From assembly GCA_964540905.1 (NCBI GenBank), contig CAZIOS010000001.1, forward strand, positions 1 to 64,000: 64,000 nt of DNA. Direction: 5' to 3'. The position numbers were made by a program, and so were the translations under genes. The notes under the pieces were generated by a model that did no database searches, was not told the DNA's origin, and saw nothing but the letters and a program-made list of their open reading frames with translations. Below are positions 25,493 through 34,108 of this stretch, in pieces; the first letter of the stretch is position 1, and each line of letters begins with the position of its first letter. The DNA is from VAYN01 sp964540905 (lineage in GTDB: Bacteria; Actinomycetota; Thermoleophilia; Solirubrobacterales; 70-9).

Positions 25493-27045
25493 ACGACCAG
25501 CTCCCTCGCTCGCAATGCCAGCCAGAACTCGATCCGGTCGTGGGCCCGGGAGAGATCGCGGCCGGTCAGCTCTTCGACCTTGCGCATCCGGTAGCGCAGC
25601 GTGTGGCGGTGGCAATAGACCTCGCGGGCGGCCCGCTCCCACTGCCCGTTCTGCTCGATGAAGGCCTCCAGCGAGCGCAGCAGCTCGCCGCCGTACTCCT
25701 CGTCGCCCTGCTCGATCGGGCCGAGGACGCTGTCGCAGTAGAGCTTCAGCGCCTCGTCGTCCTGGATCGAGAGCAGCAGCGTGAAGGCGCCGAGGTCGCG
25801 CCAGGAGGCGACCTCGGGGGCGCTGCCGTTGTCGAAGGCGGTCGCCTCGAGGGCGCAGCGGGCCTCGTGGAAGGAGTGGCGCAACCGCTCCGGCGCCGCC
25901 GGGCGGCTGGCGGCGACGCGGACGGCGCCGCGTTCGGGGCTGAGCGCGCGGCGGGCGTCGGCGGCGACGTCGAGCGGGTCGCGGTCGGCGGCGTCGACGA
26001 CGGCGCAGAGCAGCTCGCGGCCGCCGACGCTGTGGGGGGCGACGACCGCCGGGCAGGCGTCGGCGGCGAGCGCCCGTTCCAGCGCCCCGACCGCCGCCGC
26101 CGGGTGGTCGAGGGCGAAGACGAGGACGGCGGCTTCGTCGCCGATCCCGAACGGCTCCAGCCGGCGCCGCAGCTCGATCGCCTCCATCCGCCCGCCCAGC
26201 GCCCCGGCGAGGACGTCGCCGGCGAGCCGGCGCTCGGTCTCGCGGGCGACCCGGCGGCGCATCAGCTCGAGGGCGACGACGGCGACCGCCTGCTGCAGGA
26301 TCAGCCGCTCGAAGTCGCCGAGGCCACCGGAGTCGCGGACGATCACGACCCAGGCCTGCGGCGGGCCACCGCCCGGCGAGATCACCGGGTGGGCCAGAGC
26401 CCGGCCGGCGACCGAGGGGTGCGAGGGGACGAAGGGGTGGCCGTCGCCGGCGTGGCCGAGCGCCTCCTTGCGGATGCCGGAGATCGCGTCGGCGGAGAGC
26501 TGGCGGCGGAAGCCACGGCCGGCGAGGCGCTCGCCGCGGCCGTCGAGGACGGCGACGGTGCCGCCGACCGCGGAGGCGATCGTCGCCGCGATTTCCTCCA
26601 GGCCGCGCTCCTCGAGGACCAGCCGCTCGAGCCGCCGCTGCACGGCGATCCCGCGCTGCAGCACCTCGTACTGCTCGTTGACGAGTTTGGCGAATGCCTT
26701 CTCGGTGATCGCGATGAACGGCGTCGAGTAGGGGACCTCGAACAGCGGGAAGTCGCGCTTCTCGGCCTCCTCGACCAGCGCTTTCGGCAGTTTGCGGTGG
26801 CTGAAGCCGGTGCCGAAGCCGAGCCCGGCGAGGTTGCGGTCGGCGAGCAGGCGGACGAAGGCGCGCTGCTTGGCGGCGGTCTCGAGCGGGATCCCGGTGG
26901 TCAGCATCAGCTCGCCGCCGGAGAGCCACGGGGTCGGGTCGTCGAGCTCGGAGATGTGGACCCAGCGCACCGGCGCCGCCGCCGCCTTCTCACCGGCCGC
27001 GAGGTCGAGGTCGAGCTCGTCGAGCAGGCTCTGGACGGTGAGCAA
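25489..27045 (-). CDS. PucR-family transcriptional regulator
   Basis: 518 aa from a TTG start. The N-terminal PucR domain (about 1-125) includes VRWVHISELDDPTPWLSGGELMLTTG; a GGDEF-like middle follows; the C-terminal HTH_30 domain (about 455-512) contains ERAAREVYCHRHTLRYRMRKVE. PucR-type proteins control amine, purine and GABA catabolism genes. It probably controls this block through the palindromes at 28.5-28.6 kb. Coupled to ald by ATGA. Confidence 0.92.
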   Translation of the reverse strand: MLTVQSLLDELDLDLAAGEKAAAAPVRWVHISELDDPTPWLSGGELMLTTGIPLETAAKQRAFVRLLADRNLAGLGFGTGFSHRKLPKALVEEAEKRDFPLFEVPYSTPFIAITEKAFAKLVNEQYEVLQRGIAVQRRLERLVLEERGLEEIAATIASAVGGTVAVLDGRGERLAGRGFRRQLSADAISGIRKEALGHAGDGHPFVPSHPSVAGRALAHPVISPGGGPPQAWVVIVRDSGGLGDFERLILQQAVAVVALELMRRRVARETERRLAGDVLAGALGGRMEAIELRRRLEPFGIGDEAAVLVFALDHPAAAVGALERALAADACPAVVAPHSVGGRELLCAVVDAADRDPLDVAADARRALSPERGAVRVAASRPAAPERLRHSFHEARCALEATAFDNGSAPEVASWRDLGAFTLLLSIQDDEALKLYCDSVLGPIEQGDEEYGGELLRSLEAFIEQNGQWERAAREVYCHRHTLRYRMRKVEELTGRDLSRAHDRIEFWLALRARELVV

Positions 27046-27054
27046 GGTCGGCCC

Positions 27055-28482
27055 CTAGGCGCGCGGCGTCAGCGGATCCCGGCGACCGCCTCCCGGGGCG
27101 TCGCGGCGGACCACCTGGTCCCAGGCCTCCGAGAGCACCGCGTGGAGGACGTCGTGAATCTCCTCGAACTGCTCGCTGTCGGCGATCAGCGGCGGCGACA
27201 GCTGCACGACCGGGTCGCCGCGGTCGTCGGCGCGGCAGATCAGCCCGCGCCTGTAGAGCTCGCCGGAGAGGAAGCCGCGCAGCAGCCGCTCGGACTCCTC
27301 GTCGTCGAAGCTCTCCTTCGTCTCCTTGTCCTTGACCAGCTCGATCGCCTGGAAGTAGCCGGCGCCGCGCACGTCGCCGACGATCGGCAGCTCGCGCAGG
27401 CTCTCCAGCATCTGCCGGAACTCGCCCTCCTTGGCGAGCACGTGGCCGCAGAGGTCCTCGCGCTCGAAGACGTCGAGGTTGGCCATCGCGATCGCCGAGG
27501 CGATCGGGTGGCCGGCGAAGGTGAAGCCGTGGGCGAAGGAGGCGTCGCCCTGCATGAACGGCTCGGCGACCCGGTCGGAGACGATCAGGCCGCCCATCGG
27601 CGCGTAGGCCGAGGTCAGGCCCTTGGCGACGGTGATCAGGTCGGGCTGGTAGTCGAAGCGCTGGCAGCCGAAGTAGTGGCCGAGCCGGCCCCAGGCGCAG
27701 ATCACCTCGTCGGAGATCATCAGCACGTCGTGGCGATCGCAGATCTCGCGCACCCGCTGGAAGTAGCCCTCGGGCGGGACGAAGCAGCCGCCGGCGTTCT
27801 GGACCGGCTCGAGGATCACCGCGGCGACCGTGTCGGGGCCCTCGAAGACGATCCGCTCCTCGATCGCGTCGGCCGCCCAGAGCGGCTCGCGGTCCTCGGG
27901 CCAGCGGTAGACATTGGTGTTGGGAACGTGGCAGGCGCCCGGCGCCAGCGGCTCGAACTGGGCCCGCAGGTCGGTGATCCCGGTCGCCGAGAGCGCCCCC
28001 AGCGAGGTGCCGTGGTAGGCGACCTCGCGGGCGATCGTCTTGAACTTCTGCCCTTTGCCGTGCATGCGGTGGAAGTTGCGGGAGAGCTTCAGCGCCGACT
28101 CGACCGCCTCCGAGCCGCCAGAGGTGAAGAAGACGCGGTTGAGGTCACCGGGGGCGAGGGCGGCGATCCGCGCCGCCAGTTCGATCGCCCGCGGGTGGGC
28201 GTAGCTCCAGAGCGTGTAGAAGTCGAGCTCTTCGATCTGGCGCGCCGCCGCCTCGCCGTACTCGGCGCGGCCGTGGCCGGCGTTGACGCAGAAGAGGCCG
28301 GAGAGGCCGTCGAGGTAGCGCTTGCCGTGGTCGTCGTAGACGTAGCAGCCCTCGGCGCGGGTGATGATCGGGATCTCGTGGTCGGCGTCATAGCCGCCCA
28401 TCCGCGAGAAGTGCATCCAGAGGTGGTCTCTCGCCAGCTGCTGAAGTTTCGTGTCGACCGGGGTCTGCGACGCGGTGGCCAT
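27055..28482 (-). CDS. Class III omega-aminotransferase (amine/beta-alanine:pyruvate type)
   Basis: 475-aa PLP enzyme. Seen: LDGLSGLFCVNAGHGR, FFTSGGSEAVESALKLSRNF, SDEVICAWGRLGHYFG, and the PLP Lys in TVAKGLTSAYAPMGGLIV. Closest in feel to putrescine- or beta-alanine-pyruvate transaminases, which make alanine from pyruvate. Divergent from the permease across a region with palindromic sites. With ALDH and alanine dehydrogenase it would form a self-feeding amine degradation route. Confidence 0.92.
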   Translation of the reverse strand: MATASQTPVDTKLQQLARDHLWMHFSRMGGYDADHEIPIITRAEGCYVYDDHGKRYLDGLSGLFCVNAGHGRAEYGEAAARQIEELDFYTLWSYAHPRAIELAARIAALAPGDLNRVFFTSGGSEAVESALKLSRNFHRMHGKGQKFKTIAREVAYHGTSLGALSATGITDLRAQFEPLAPGACHVPNTNVYRWPEDREPLWAADAIEERIVFEGPDTVAAVILEPVQNAGGCFVPPEGYFQRVREICDRHDVLMISDEVICAWGRLGHYFGCQRFDYQPDLITVAKGLTSAYAPMGGLIVSDRVAEPFMQGDASFAHGFTFAGHPIASAIAMANLDVFEREDLCGHVLAKEGEFRQMLESLRELPIVGDVRGAGYFQAIELVKDKETKESFDDEESERLLRGFLSGELYRRGLICRADDRGDPVVQLSPPLIADSEQFEEIHDVLHAVLSEAWDQVVRRDAPGGGRRDPLTPRA

Positions 28483-28538
28483 TCCGCTCTCCTCTCGTGC
28501 TACGACGATATGGACAAAGCTAGACCCAAGTTAGCGCG

Positions 28539-28631
28539 GAAGCAAGTGGTCATTGGGTCAAGCCCGGGCGATCCACTTGTACACAAGGTACAAGTGGCTG
28601 CTGTGCTTTTGGGACATTCGCCACTTGCTTC
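28539..28631. promoter_or_regulatory. Palindromic operator array between aminotransferase and permease
   Basis: A perfect 10-bp inverted repeat, CCACTTGTAC (28573-28582) and GTACAAGTGG (28588-28597), sits at the centre. A second, widely spaced pair flanks it: GAAGCAAGTGG (28539-28549) and CCACTTGCTTC (28621-28631). All share the half-site CCACTTG. Placed between divergent genes, these are good candidates for binding by the PucR-family regulator. Confidence 0.7.
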
Positions 28632-28708
28632 TTGGTTCTCAGGGGCTTACCGTCGCTGCACAGTCGCCGCCGGCCCGGGAAACCGGCCAACGAGAGGAGA
28701 CGCACCGG

Positions 28709-30271
28709 ATGGAGAGCGCAGCAGTCCCGAGACCGGGCCCGCCGGACGTCGCGACCGCCGGCACGCCGATGACCGGCGACAAGGGCCTGAAGAAGAACGC
28801 GATCGGGTTCGTCTCCAGCGTCGTCATCGGCGTCGCCTCCACCGCCCCCGGCTACAGCCTCGCCGCCACCCTCGGCTTCGTCGCCGCCGCGGTCGCCCTG
28901 CAGTCGCCGGCGATCCTGCTGATCAGCTTCATCCCGATGTTCCTCGTCGCCGGCGGCTACTACTACATGAACAAAGCCGACCCGGACTGCGGCACCAGCT
29001 TCTCCTGGGTGACGAAGGCAATGGGCCCGCAGCTGGGCTGGCTCGCCGGCTGGGCGATCGTCGTCGCCGACGTGATCGTGATGGCCAACCTCGCCCAGAT
29101 CGCGGGGCTGTACAGCTTCGAGCTGTTCGGCTGGACCGCGGCCGCCGAATCGACCGTGGCGGTGACCGCCGTCGGGGTCGCCTGGATCCTGATCATGACC
29201 GCGATCGTGGTGATCGGGATCGAGCTCTCCGCTCGCACCCAGGTCGGCCTGCTCGCCGCCGAGATCTTCACCCTGGCGCTGTTCTCGGTCGTCGCCCTGA
29301 TCAAGGTCTACGCCGGCAGCGCCCCTGCGACCTCGATCCACCCCAGCCTCTCCTGGATCAACCCGTTCTCGCTCAGCCCCAGCGAGATCTCGGCCGGGAT
29401 GCTCCTGGCGGTCTTCATCTACTGGGGCTGGGACACGACCGCGACCGTCAACGAGGAGACCGAGGATCCCGGCGAGGCGCCGGGCAGGGCGACCGTGATC
29501 AGCACCCTGATCCTGCTCGGCATCTACCTCGTCGTCGCGATCGCCGCCCAGTCCTACGCCGGCGTCGATGCCCTGGTCGCCAACCAGGAAGACGTGCTCA
29601 GCTCGCTCGGCACCGAAGTCTTCGGCTCGCCGCTGGACAAGCTGCTGATCATCGCCGTGCTCTCGTCGGCCGCGGCGTCGACGCAGACGACGATCTTGCC
29701 CACCGCGCGCACGACCCTCTCGATGGCGCGTGCCCACGCGATGCCAGAGAGCCTCGGCAAGGTCCACCCGCGCTTCCTCACCCCGCACATCTCGACGATC
29801 ATCATGGGCGGGCTCTCGATCCTCTGGTACGTCGGCCTGACGATCGTCAGCGAAGACATCCTCTTCGACTCGCTCGCCGCGCTGGGCCTGATGATCGCCT
29901 TCTACATCGGCATCACCGGCTTCGCCTGCACGATCTACTACCGGCGCGAGCTGATGCGCAGCGTCAAGAACTTCTTCTTCATCGGCGTCGGCCCAACCCT
30001 CGGCGGCATCATCCTCTTCTACCTGCTGGTCAAGAACGGGATCGAACTCTCCAACCCGGCCAACTCGGAATCCGGCAACTCCTGGTTGGGGATCGGGCCG
30101 CCGCTGGTGATCGCGGTCTTCTTCCTCTTCCTCGGGATCTTCCTGATGGTGATCCAGTGGCGCAAGGTGCCGGCCTTCTTCAAGCGACGACCCGAAGTGG
30201 TGCCGGCCGGCTTCCTCGAGGGCGAAGCGGCGCCGCCCGGGCCCACCGGCGCCGGCGAGGGGGAGGCCTGA
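28709..30271 (+). CDS. APC-superfamily amino acid/polyamine permease
   Basis: 520 aa with about 12-13 predicted membrane segments, starting after a soluble N-terminus (GLKKNAIGFVSSVVIGVASTAPGYSLAATLG). ATG at 28709 has GAGAGGAG upstream; the open frame extends further but through operator DNA. Contains WGWDTTATVNEETEDP, the APC-type substrate-site helix region. Likely imports the amine or amino acid degraded by the neighbouring enzymes. A UspA gene follows at once. Confidence 0.9.
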   Translation: MESAAVPRPGPPDVATAGTPMTGDKGLKKNAIGFVSSVVIGVASTAPGYSLAATLGFVAAAVALQSPAILLISFIPMFLVAGGYYYMNKADPDCGTSFSWVTKAMGPQLGWLAGWAIVVADVIVMANLAQIAGLYSFELFGWTAAAESTVAVTAVGVAWILIMTAIVVIGIELSARTQVGLLAAEIFTLALFSVVALIKVYAGSAPATSIHPSLSWINPFSLSPSEISAGMLLAVFIYWGWDTTATVNEETEDPGEAPGRATVISTLILLGIYLVVAIAAQSYAGVDALVANQEDVLSSLGTEVFGSPLDKLLIIAVLSSAAASTQTTILPTARTTLSMARAHAMPESLGKVHPRFLTPHISTIIMGGLSILWYVGLTIVSEDILFDSLAALGLMIAFYIGITGFACTIYYRRELMRSVKNFFFIGVGPTLGGIILFYLLVKNGIELSNPANSESGNSWLGIGPPLVIAVFFLFLGIFLMVIQWRKVPAFFKRRPEVVPAGFLEGEAAPPGPTGAGEGEA

Positions 30272-30272
30272 G

Positions 30273-30692
30273 ATGGCGCAGATAGTGGTCGGCTACGACA
30301 CCTCGGATTGCGGCAAGGCGGCGCTGGAAGCGGCGATCGACCTCGCCAAGGACCTCGGCGACGAGATCACCGTCGTCTTCGGCTACGCGCCCCCCGGGCT
30401 CTGGGGAGGCGAGATCGCCGAGCACGAGGAGGCGATCGAGGAGCTGGGCGAGAAGGTGATGGGAGAGGCGAAACGGCAGGCGGCGGAGCGCGGCTTCGAG
30501 ATCGCCGTCGAGCTGATCCCCAAGCGCGGCACCGAGGCGCTGATCGACGCCGCCGAGGAGCGCGACGCGCGGATGATCGTCGTCGGCAGCCACGGCGACC
30601 CGCCGCTCAAAGGCGTGATCCTCGGCTCCACCCCGAACAAACTGCTGCACCTGGCGGAGCGCCCGGTCCTGGTCGTCTCGCCGAAGCGCTGA
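30273..30692 (+). CDS. Universal stress protein, UspA family
   Basis: 139 aa, single Usp domain. Starts AQIVVGYDTSDCGKAALEAA; the ATP-binding loop is IVVGSHGDPPLKGVILGSTPNKLLHLAERPVLVV, near the usual G-2x-G-9x-G(S/T). Starts one base after the permease stop, so co-transcribed with it; Usp domains are often paired with transporters. Confidence 0.93.
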   Translation: MAQIVVGYDTSDCGKAALEAAIDLAKDLGDEITVVFGYAPPGLWGGEIAEHEEAIEELGEKVMGEAKRQAAERGFEIAVELIPKRGTEALIDAAEERDARMIVVGSHGDPPLKGVILGSTPNKLLHLAERPVLVVSPKR

Positions 30693-30693
30693 G

Positions 30694-32094
30694 TCAGCGG
30701 CCGATGTGGAAGCCGATCAGCTCGGGGACCCGGGCGACGGCCGCGGCGATCCTGCCGGGGGGGTGGCCCGCCATCTCGGCCTCCTCCTTGGCCAGCAGGC
30801 CGAGCCGGATCGCCTCGCCGCCGAGCCAGTGGAAGGGCTCGGGCGGGACCCGCGGCGTCGGCGAGTCGACGAAGGCGAGGCGGGAAGCGTCGTCGCGGCG
30901 ATCGAGCGCCAGCGAGGCGAGGCTGCGGCCGACCATGTTCGAGGGGCCGACGCCGTTGCCGGTGTAGCCGGCGGCGGCGAAGGCGCAGCCGCCGGGCAGC
31001 GAGCGGACCAGCGGCAGGTGGGTCGGGGAGGCGTCGATCGGCCCGCCCCAGGCGTGGGTGATCCGCTTGCCGCGCAGGCCCGGGAAGTAGGCGCGGAGGT
31101 GGGCGGCGGTGGCGGCGACCACGGCCGGGTCGACCTCCGACCGGCCCCGGGTCCGCGCCCCGATCGCGATCCGGCCGCCGCCCCAGCCGAAGGCGATGCG
31201 GCCGTCGGGGGTGGTGCGGAAGTAGTCGAGCAGGGCGCGGCAGTCGGTGATCGCGTCCTCGCCGCTCCAGCCGATCTCCTCCAGCAGCTCCGGCACCGGC
31301 TCGGTCAGGACGATGTGGGAGGAGGCGACGGTGAGGCGGCCGCGCAGCGGCCCGTGCCGGCCCTTGGCGGCGACGCCGATCGCCAGCACGGCGGCACCGG
31401 CGCGCACGGCGCCGCCCTCGGTCCGCGCCTCGACCCCGGCGCCGTCGGCGCGCAGCGAGCGCACCGGCGAGGACTCGAAGATCTCGACCCCGGCCTCGCG
31501 CAGGCGCGCGCGCAGGCCGAGCGCCAGCCGCGCCGGCTGCAGCGTCGCCGCGCCGGGGCAGACGGCGCCGGCGCGGAAGGCCGGCGACTGGCAGCGCGCC
31601 GCGACCTGCTCGCGGCTGAGCGGCTGGATCGCCGCCGGCACGCCGAGCTCGCGGCAGGCCGCCAGCGCCCGCTCCCAGGCGCCGTCCTGGGCCGGCGCCG
31701 TCGCGACCTGGAGGTAGCCGGCGGGGCGGAACCAGGCGTCGACCCCCTCGCTGGCGCAGAACTCGCCGATCCGGCCCACCGCCGCCTGCGCCGCCTGGGC
31801 GATCGCCAGCGCCTCGCGGTCGCCCCAACGTTCCCGCATCGAGGCCAGCGAGAGCCACATCGCGTTGCAGAAGCCGCCGTTGCGGCCGCTTGGGCCGTGG
31901 CCGCAGACCGCCTCCGCCTCGAGCAGGACGACGCGCGCCTCCGGCTCTAGCTGGCGCAGGTGCCAGGCGGTCCAGAGGCCGGTGAAGCCGCCGCCGACGA
32001 TGAGCACGTCGGCCTCGCGCGCGGCCGCCAGCGGGGCGGTCGGGACGACCTCGCCAGCCTCCTCGATCCAGTAGCCGAGCCGCGTGTGCACCAT
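30694..32094 (-). CDS. FAD-dependent oxidoreductase (DAO / gamma-glutamylputrescine oxidase-like)
   Basis: 466 aa. FAD-binding start EADVLIVGGGFTGLWTAWHL, then GPSGRNGGFCN and the C-terminal AAAGYTGNGVG. This is the pattern of PuuB/OrdL-type amine oxidases. Converges on the permease-Usp pair and is divergent from the Orn/Lys/Arg decarboxylase. It probably oxidises a primary or substituted amine, making H2O2. Confidence 0.88.
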   Translation of the reverse strand: MVHTRLGYWIEEAGEVVPTAPLAAAREADVLIVGGGFTGLWTAWHLRQLEPEARVVLLEAEAVCGHGPSGRNGGFCNAMWLSLASMRERWGDREALAIAQAAQAAVGRIGEFCASEGVDAWFRPAGYLQVATAPAQDGAWERALAACRELGVPAAIQPLSREQVAARCQSPAFRAGAVCPGAATLQPARLALGLRARLREAGVEIFESSPVRSLRADGAGVEARTEGGAVRAGAAVLAIGVAAKGRHGPLRGRLTVASSHIVLTEPVPELLEEIGWSGEDAITDCRALLDYFRTTPDGRIAFGWGGGRIAIGARTRGRSEVDPAVVAATAAHLRAYFPGLRGKRITHAWGGPIDASPTHLPLVRSLPGGCAFAAAGYTGNGVGPSNMVGRSLASLALDRRDDASRLAFVDSPTPRVPPEPFHWLGGEAIRLGLLAKEEAEMAGHPPGRIAAAVARVPELIGFHIGR

Positions 32095-32144
32095 CCCTCC
32101 GAAGTGTCCCGGACCGCGCCGGCCGGCGCGTAGACTCGGCGGCG

Positions 32145-33614
32145 ATGGCGGACCAGTCCCAGGACTCGACCCCCTACGTCGACGCTCTGCTGGCCTACTC
32201 CGCGCTCGAGCCGGGCCGCTTCCAGGTCCCCGGCCACAAGGGCGGCGCCGGCGCCGACCCGGCGATGCGCGAGCTGGTTGGCGAGACCGGCCTGCGCAAC
32301 GACATCCCCTCGGTCACCGAGGGCGTCGACATCGGCCCCGAACCGACTCCGTTCCAGCAGGCGCAGCTGCTCGCCGCCGCGGCCTGGGGCGCGCGCCGCT
32401 CCTGGTTCCTCGTCAACGGCGCCTCGCAGGGCAACCACGCCACCTGCCTGGCGCTCGCCCACGGCGGCAACCGCGTCGTCGTCCAGCGCAACGTCCACTC
32501 CTCGGTGATCGACGGCCTCGTCCTCGGCGGCATGCGGCCGACCTTCGTCGCCCCCGAGCTAGACCCGGAGCTGGGGATCGCCCACGGGCTGACGCCGGAG
32601 TCGCTGGCGCGGGGGCTCGACGAAACGCCGGGAGCGGTCGCGGCGATGGTCGTCTCCCCCACCTACTTCGGCGCCTGCGCCGACCTCGCCGGCCTGGCCG
32701 CGGTCGCCCACGGGCGCGGGGTGCCGCTCGTCGTCGACGAGGCCTGGGGCGCGCACCTGCACTTCCACCCGGCGCTGCCGCCCGACGCGCTCGCCTGCGG
32801 CGCCGACCTCGTCACCTCCTCGACCCACAAGATCGTCGGCAGCCTCACCCAGGCGGCGATGCTGCACCTCGGCGCCGGCGGCCGCGTCGACGCGGCCGTG
32901 GTCGACCGCTGCGTCAGCCTGGTCGAAACGACCAGCCCCAGCGGCCTGCTCTCCGGCTCGCTCGACGCCGCCCGCCGCCAGGCCGCGGTCCACGGCGCCG
33001 AGCTGCTCGGCGAGACCCTGGCGGCGGTGGCCGCGACCCGCGAGGCGGTGGCCCGAATCCCCGGCCTGGCGGTGCTGGACGAGAGCATGGTCGGCCACGC
33101 CGGGATCGCCGGCTGGGACCCACTGCGGCTCTCGATCGACGTCCGCGGCACCGGCTCGACCGGCTACCGGCTGGCGAAGGCGATCTTCCACTCGCACCGG
33201 ATCGACCTCGAGCTCTACTCGGAGAACGTCGTCGTCGCGATCTTCGGCCTCGGCGAGCCGGCGGCGCCGGCGGGAGAGCGCCTGGTCGCGGCGCTGCGCG
33301 AGACGGTCGGCGAGCTCAGCGCCGAGCCGGGCCCGCCGCAGGCGAAGCTGGCGCCGCCACCGCCCTGGGGTGAGCTGGTGCTGACCCCGCGCGAGGCCTT
33401 CCTCGGCCCCCAGGACGTCGTCCCCTTCGACCAGGCCGCCGGCCGCGTCGCCGCCGAGGCCCTCGCCGCCTACCCCCCCGGCATCCCCAACGTCCTCCCG
33501 GGCGAGCGGCTGACCGCGGAGACGCTCGACTACATACGGGAGAGCGTCGCGCACGGGGGCTACGTGCGGGGAGGCAGCGATCGCGAGCTGAAGACGCTGC
33601 GGGTGGCGCGGTGA
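32145..33614 (+). CDS. Orn/Lys/Arg decarboxylase, fold-type I
   Basis: 489 aa. Seen: PGHKGGAGADPAMREL start of the major domain, VVDEAWGAHLHFHP with the PLP Asp, and the PLP Lys in STHKIVGSLTQAAMLH. The C-terminal decarboxylase domain ends GGYVRGGSDRELKTLRV. Lacks the N-terminal wing domain of large inducible decarboxylases. Makes a polyamine such as cadaverine, putrescine or agmatine; which one is not clear. Next to the amine catabolism block. Confidence 0.92.
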   Translation: MADQSQDSTPYVDALLAYSALEPGRFQVPGHKGGAGADPAMRELVGETGLRNDIPSVTEGVDIGPEPTPFQQAQLLAAAAWGARRSWFLVNGASQGNHATCLALAHGGNRVVVQRNVHSSVIDGLVLGGMRPTFVAPELDPELGIAHGLTPESLARGLDETPGAVAAMVVSPTYFGACADLAGLAAVAHGRGVPLVVDEAWGAHLHFHPALPPDALACGADLVTSSTHKIVGSLTQAAMLHLGAGGRVDAAVVDRCVSLVETTSPSGLLSGSLDAARRQAAVHGAELLGETLAAVAATREAVARIPGLAVLDESMVGHAGIAGWDPLRLSIDVRGTGSTGYRLAKAIFHSHRIDLELYSENVVVAIFGLGEPAAPAGERLVAALRETVGELSAEPGPPQAKLAPPPPWGELVLTPREAFLGPQDVVPFDQAAGRVAAEALAAYPPGIPNVLPGERLTAETLDYIRESVAHGGYVRGGSDRELKTLRVAR

Positions 33615-33645
33615 GCCTTGGGACGTGCGGGACCAAGCGTTGCGA

Positions 33646-33792
33646 GGAGGGGTCCGGTCGCCCTCTGGGGGAATTCGTCGCGCACCTTCGGTGCGGCTCC
33701 CGATGTTGGTGCGCGCCTATGGCGCGCAGGACATGAGATTGCATATCGCGGGCTTCGCCCAACATTCCCCCAGAGGGTGACCGGACCCCTCC
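33646..33792. repeat. Structured hairpin element, copy A
   Basis: Arms 33646-33673 and 33765-33792 pair at 27 of 28 positions. The interior holds two small hairpins: GCACCTTCGGTGC and GCGCGCCTATGGCGCGC. The interior (about 33671-33766) is similar to the reverse complement of the interior of copy B at 33921-34068, although the arms differ. No coding gene is seen between 33615 and 34108. Either a mobile hairpin or a structured RNA. Confidence 0.8.
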
Positions 33793-33849
33793 CCACAGCA
33801 CGCAGTACCGGGACGGCCGAAGGTGCGCGAGCACTCAGCTGAGCAGTGA

Positions 33850-33891
33850 TGAGGGACGGGCCTCAGCCTGAGTCAAACCAGTCGTCCCTTC
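33850..33891. repeat. Small hairpin between elements A and B
   Basis: AGGGACG near 33851 pairs with CGTCCCT near 33885. Just left of it is ACTCAGCTGAGCAGT, partly palindromic. It fills part of the 494-bp gene-free stretch. No function seen. Confidence 0.4.
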
Positions 33892-33920
33892 CCACTCGGG
33901 AGCTTGAGTCGCCTTTCGCT

Positions 33921-34068
33921 GGAGGGCTGTCGGTGCCCCCTCCGCGGGAATGTGCGCGAAGCGGCGAAATGCAATCTGATTCCTGCCCGCCATAGGCGGG
34001 CAGCATCCCCGGGAGCAGCACCGAAGGTGCGCGACGAATTTCCGCGGAGGGGGCACCGACAGCCCTCC
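33921..34068. repeat. Structured hairpin element, copy B (inverted relative to A)
   Basis: Arms 33921-33947 and 34042-34068 are perfectly complementary over 27 bp but unlike those of copy A. Its centre, read on the minus strand, matches copy A: ATTCGTCGCGCACCTTCGG, then GCTCCCG, then a stem with loop CTAT, then AGATTGCAT. The inner stem is CTGCCCGC-CTAT-GGCGGGCAG here and TGCGCGC-CTAT-GGCGCGCA in A, a compensated change. This argues that the fold is what is kept. Confidence 0.8.
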
Positions 34069-34108
34069 CCCGCAAACCCACACAAGCGATCATCTAGGCT
34101 CCGCGCCG

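Noticed and set aside
25540..30285. Very long open frame of 1581 codons on the plus strand
   Set aside because: Antisense or out-of-frame to PucR, aminotransferase and permease genes, whose motifs are clear; long false frames are common at this GC.
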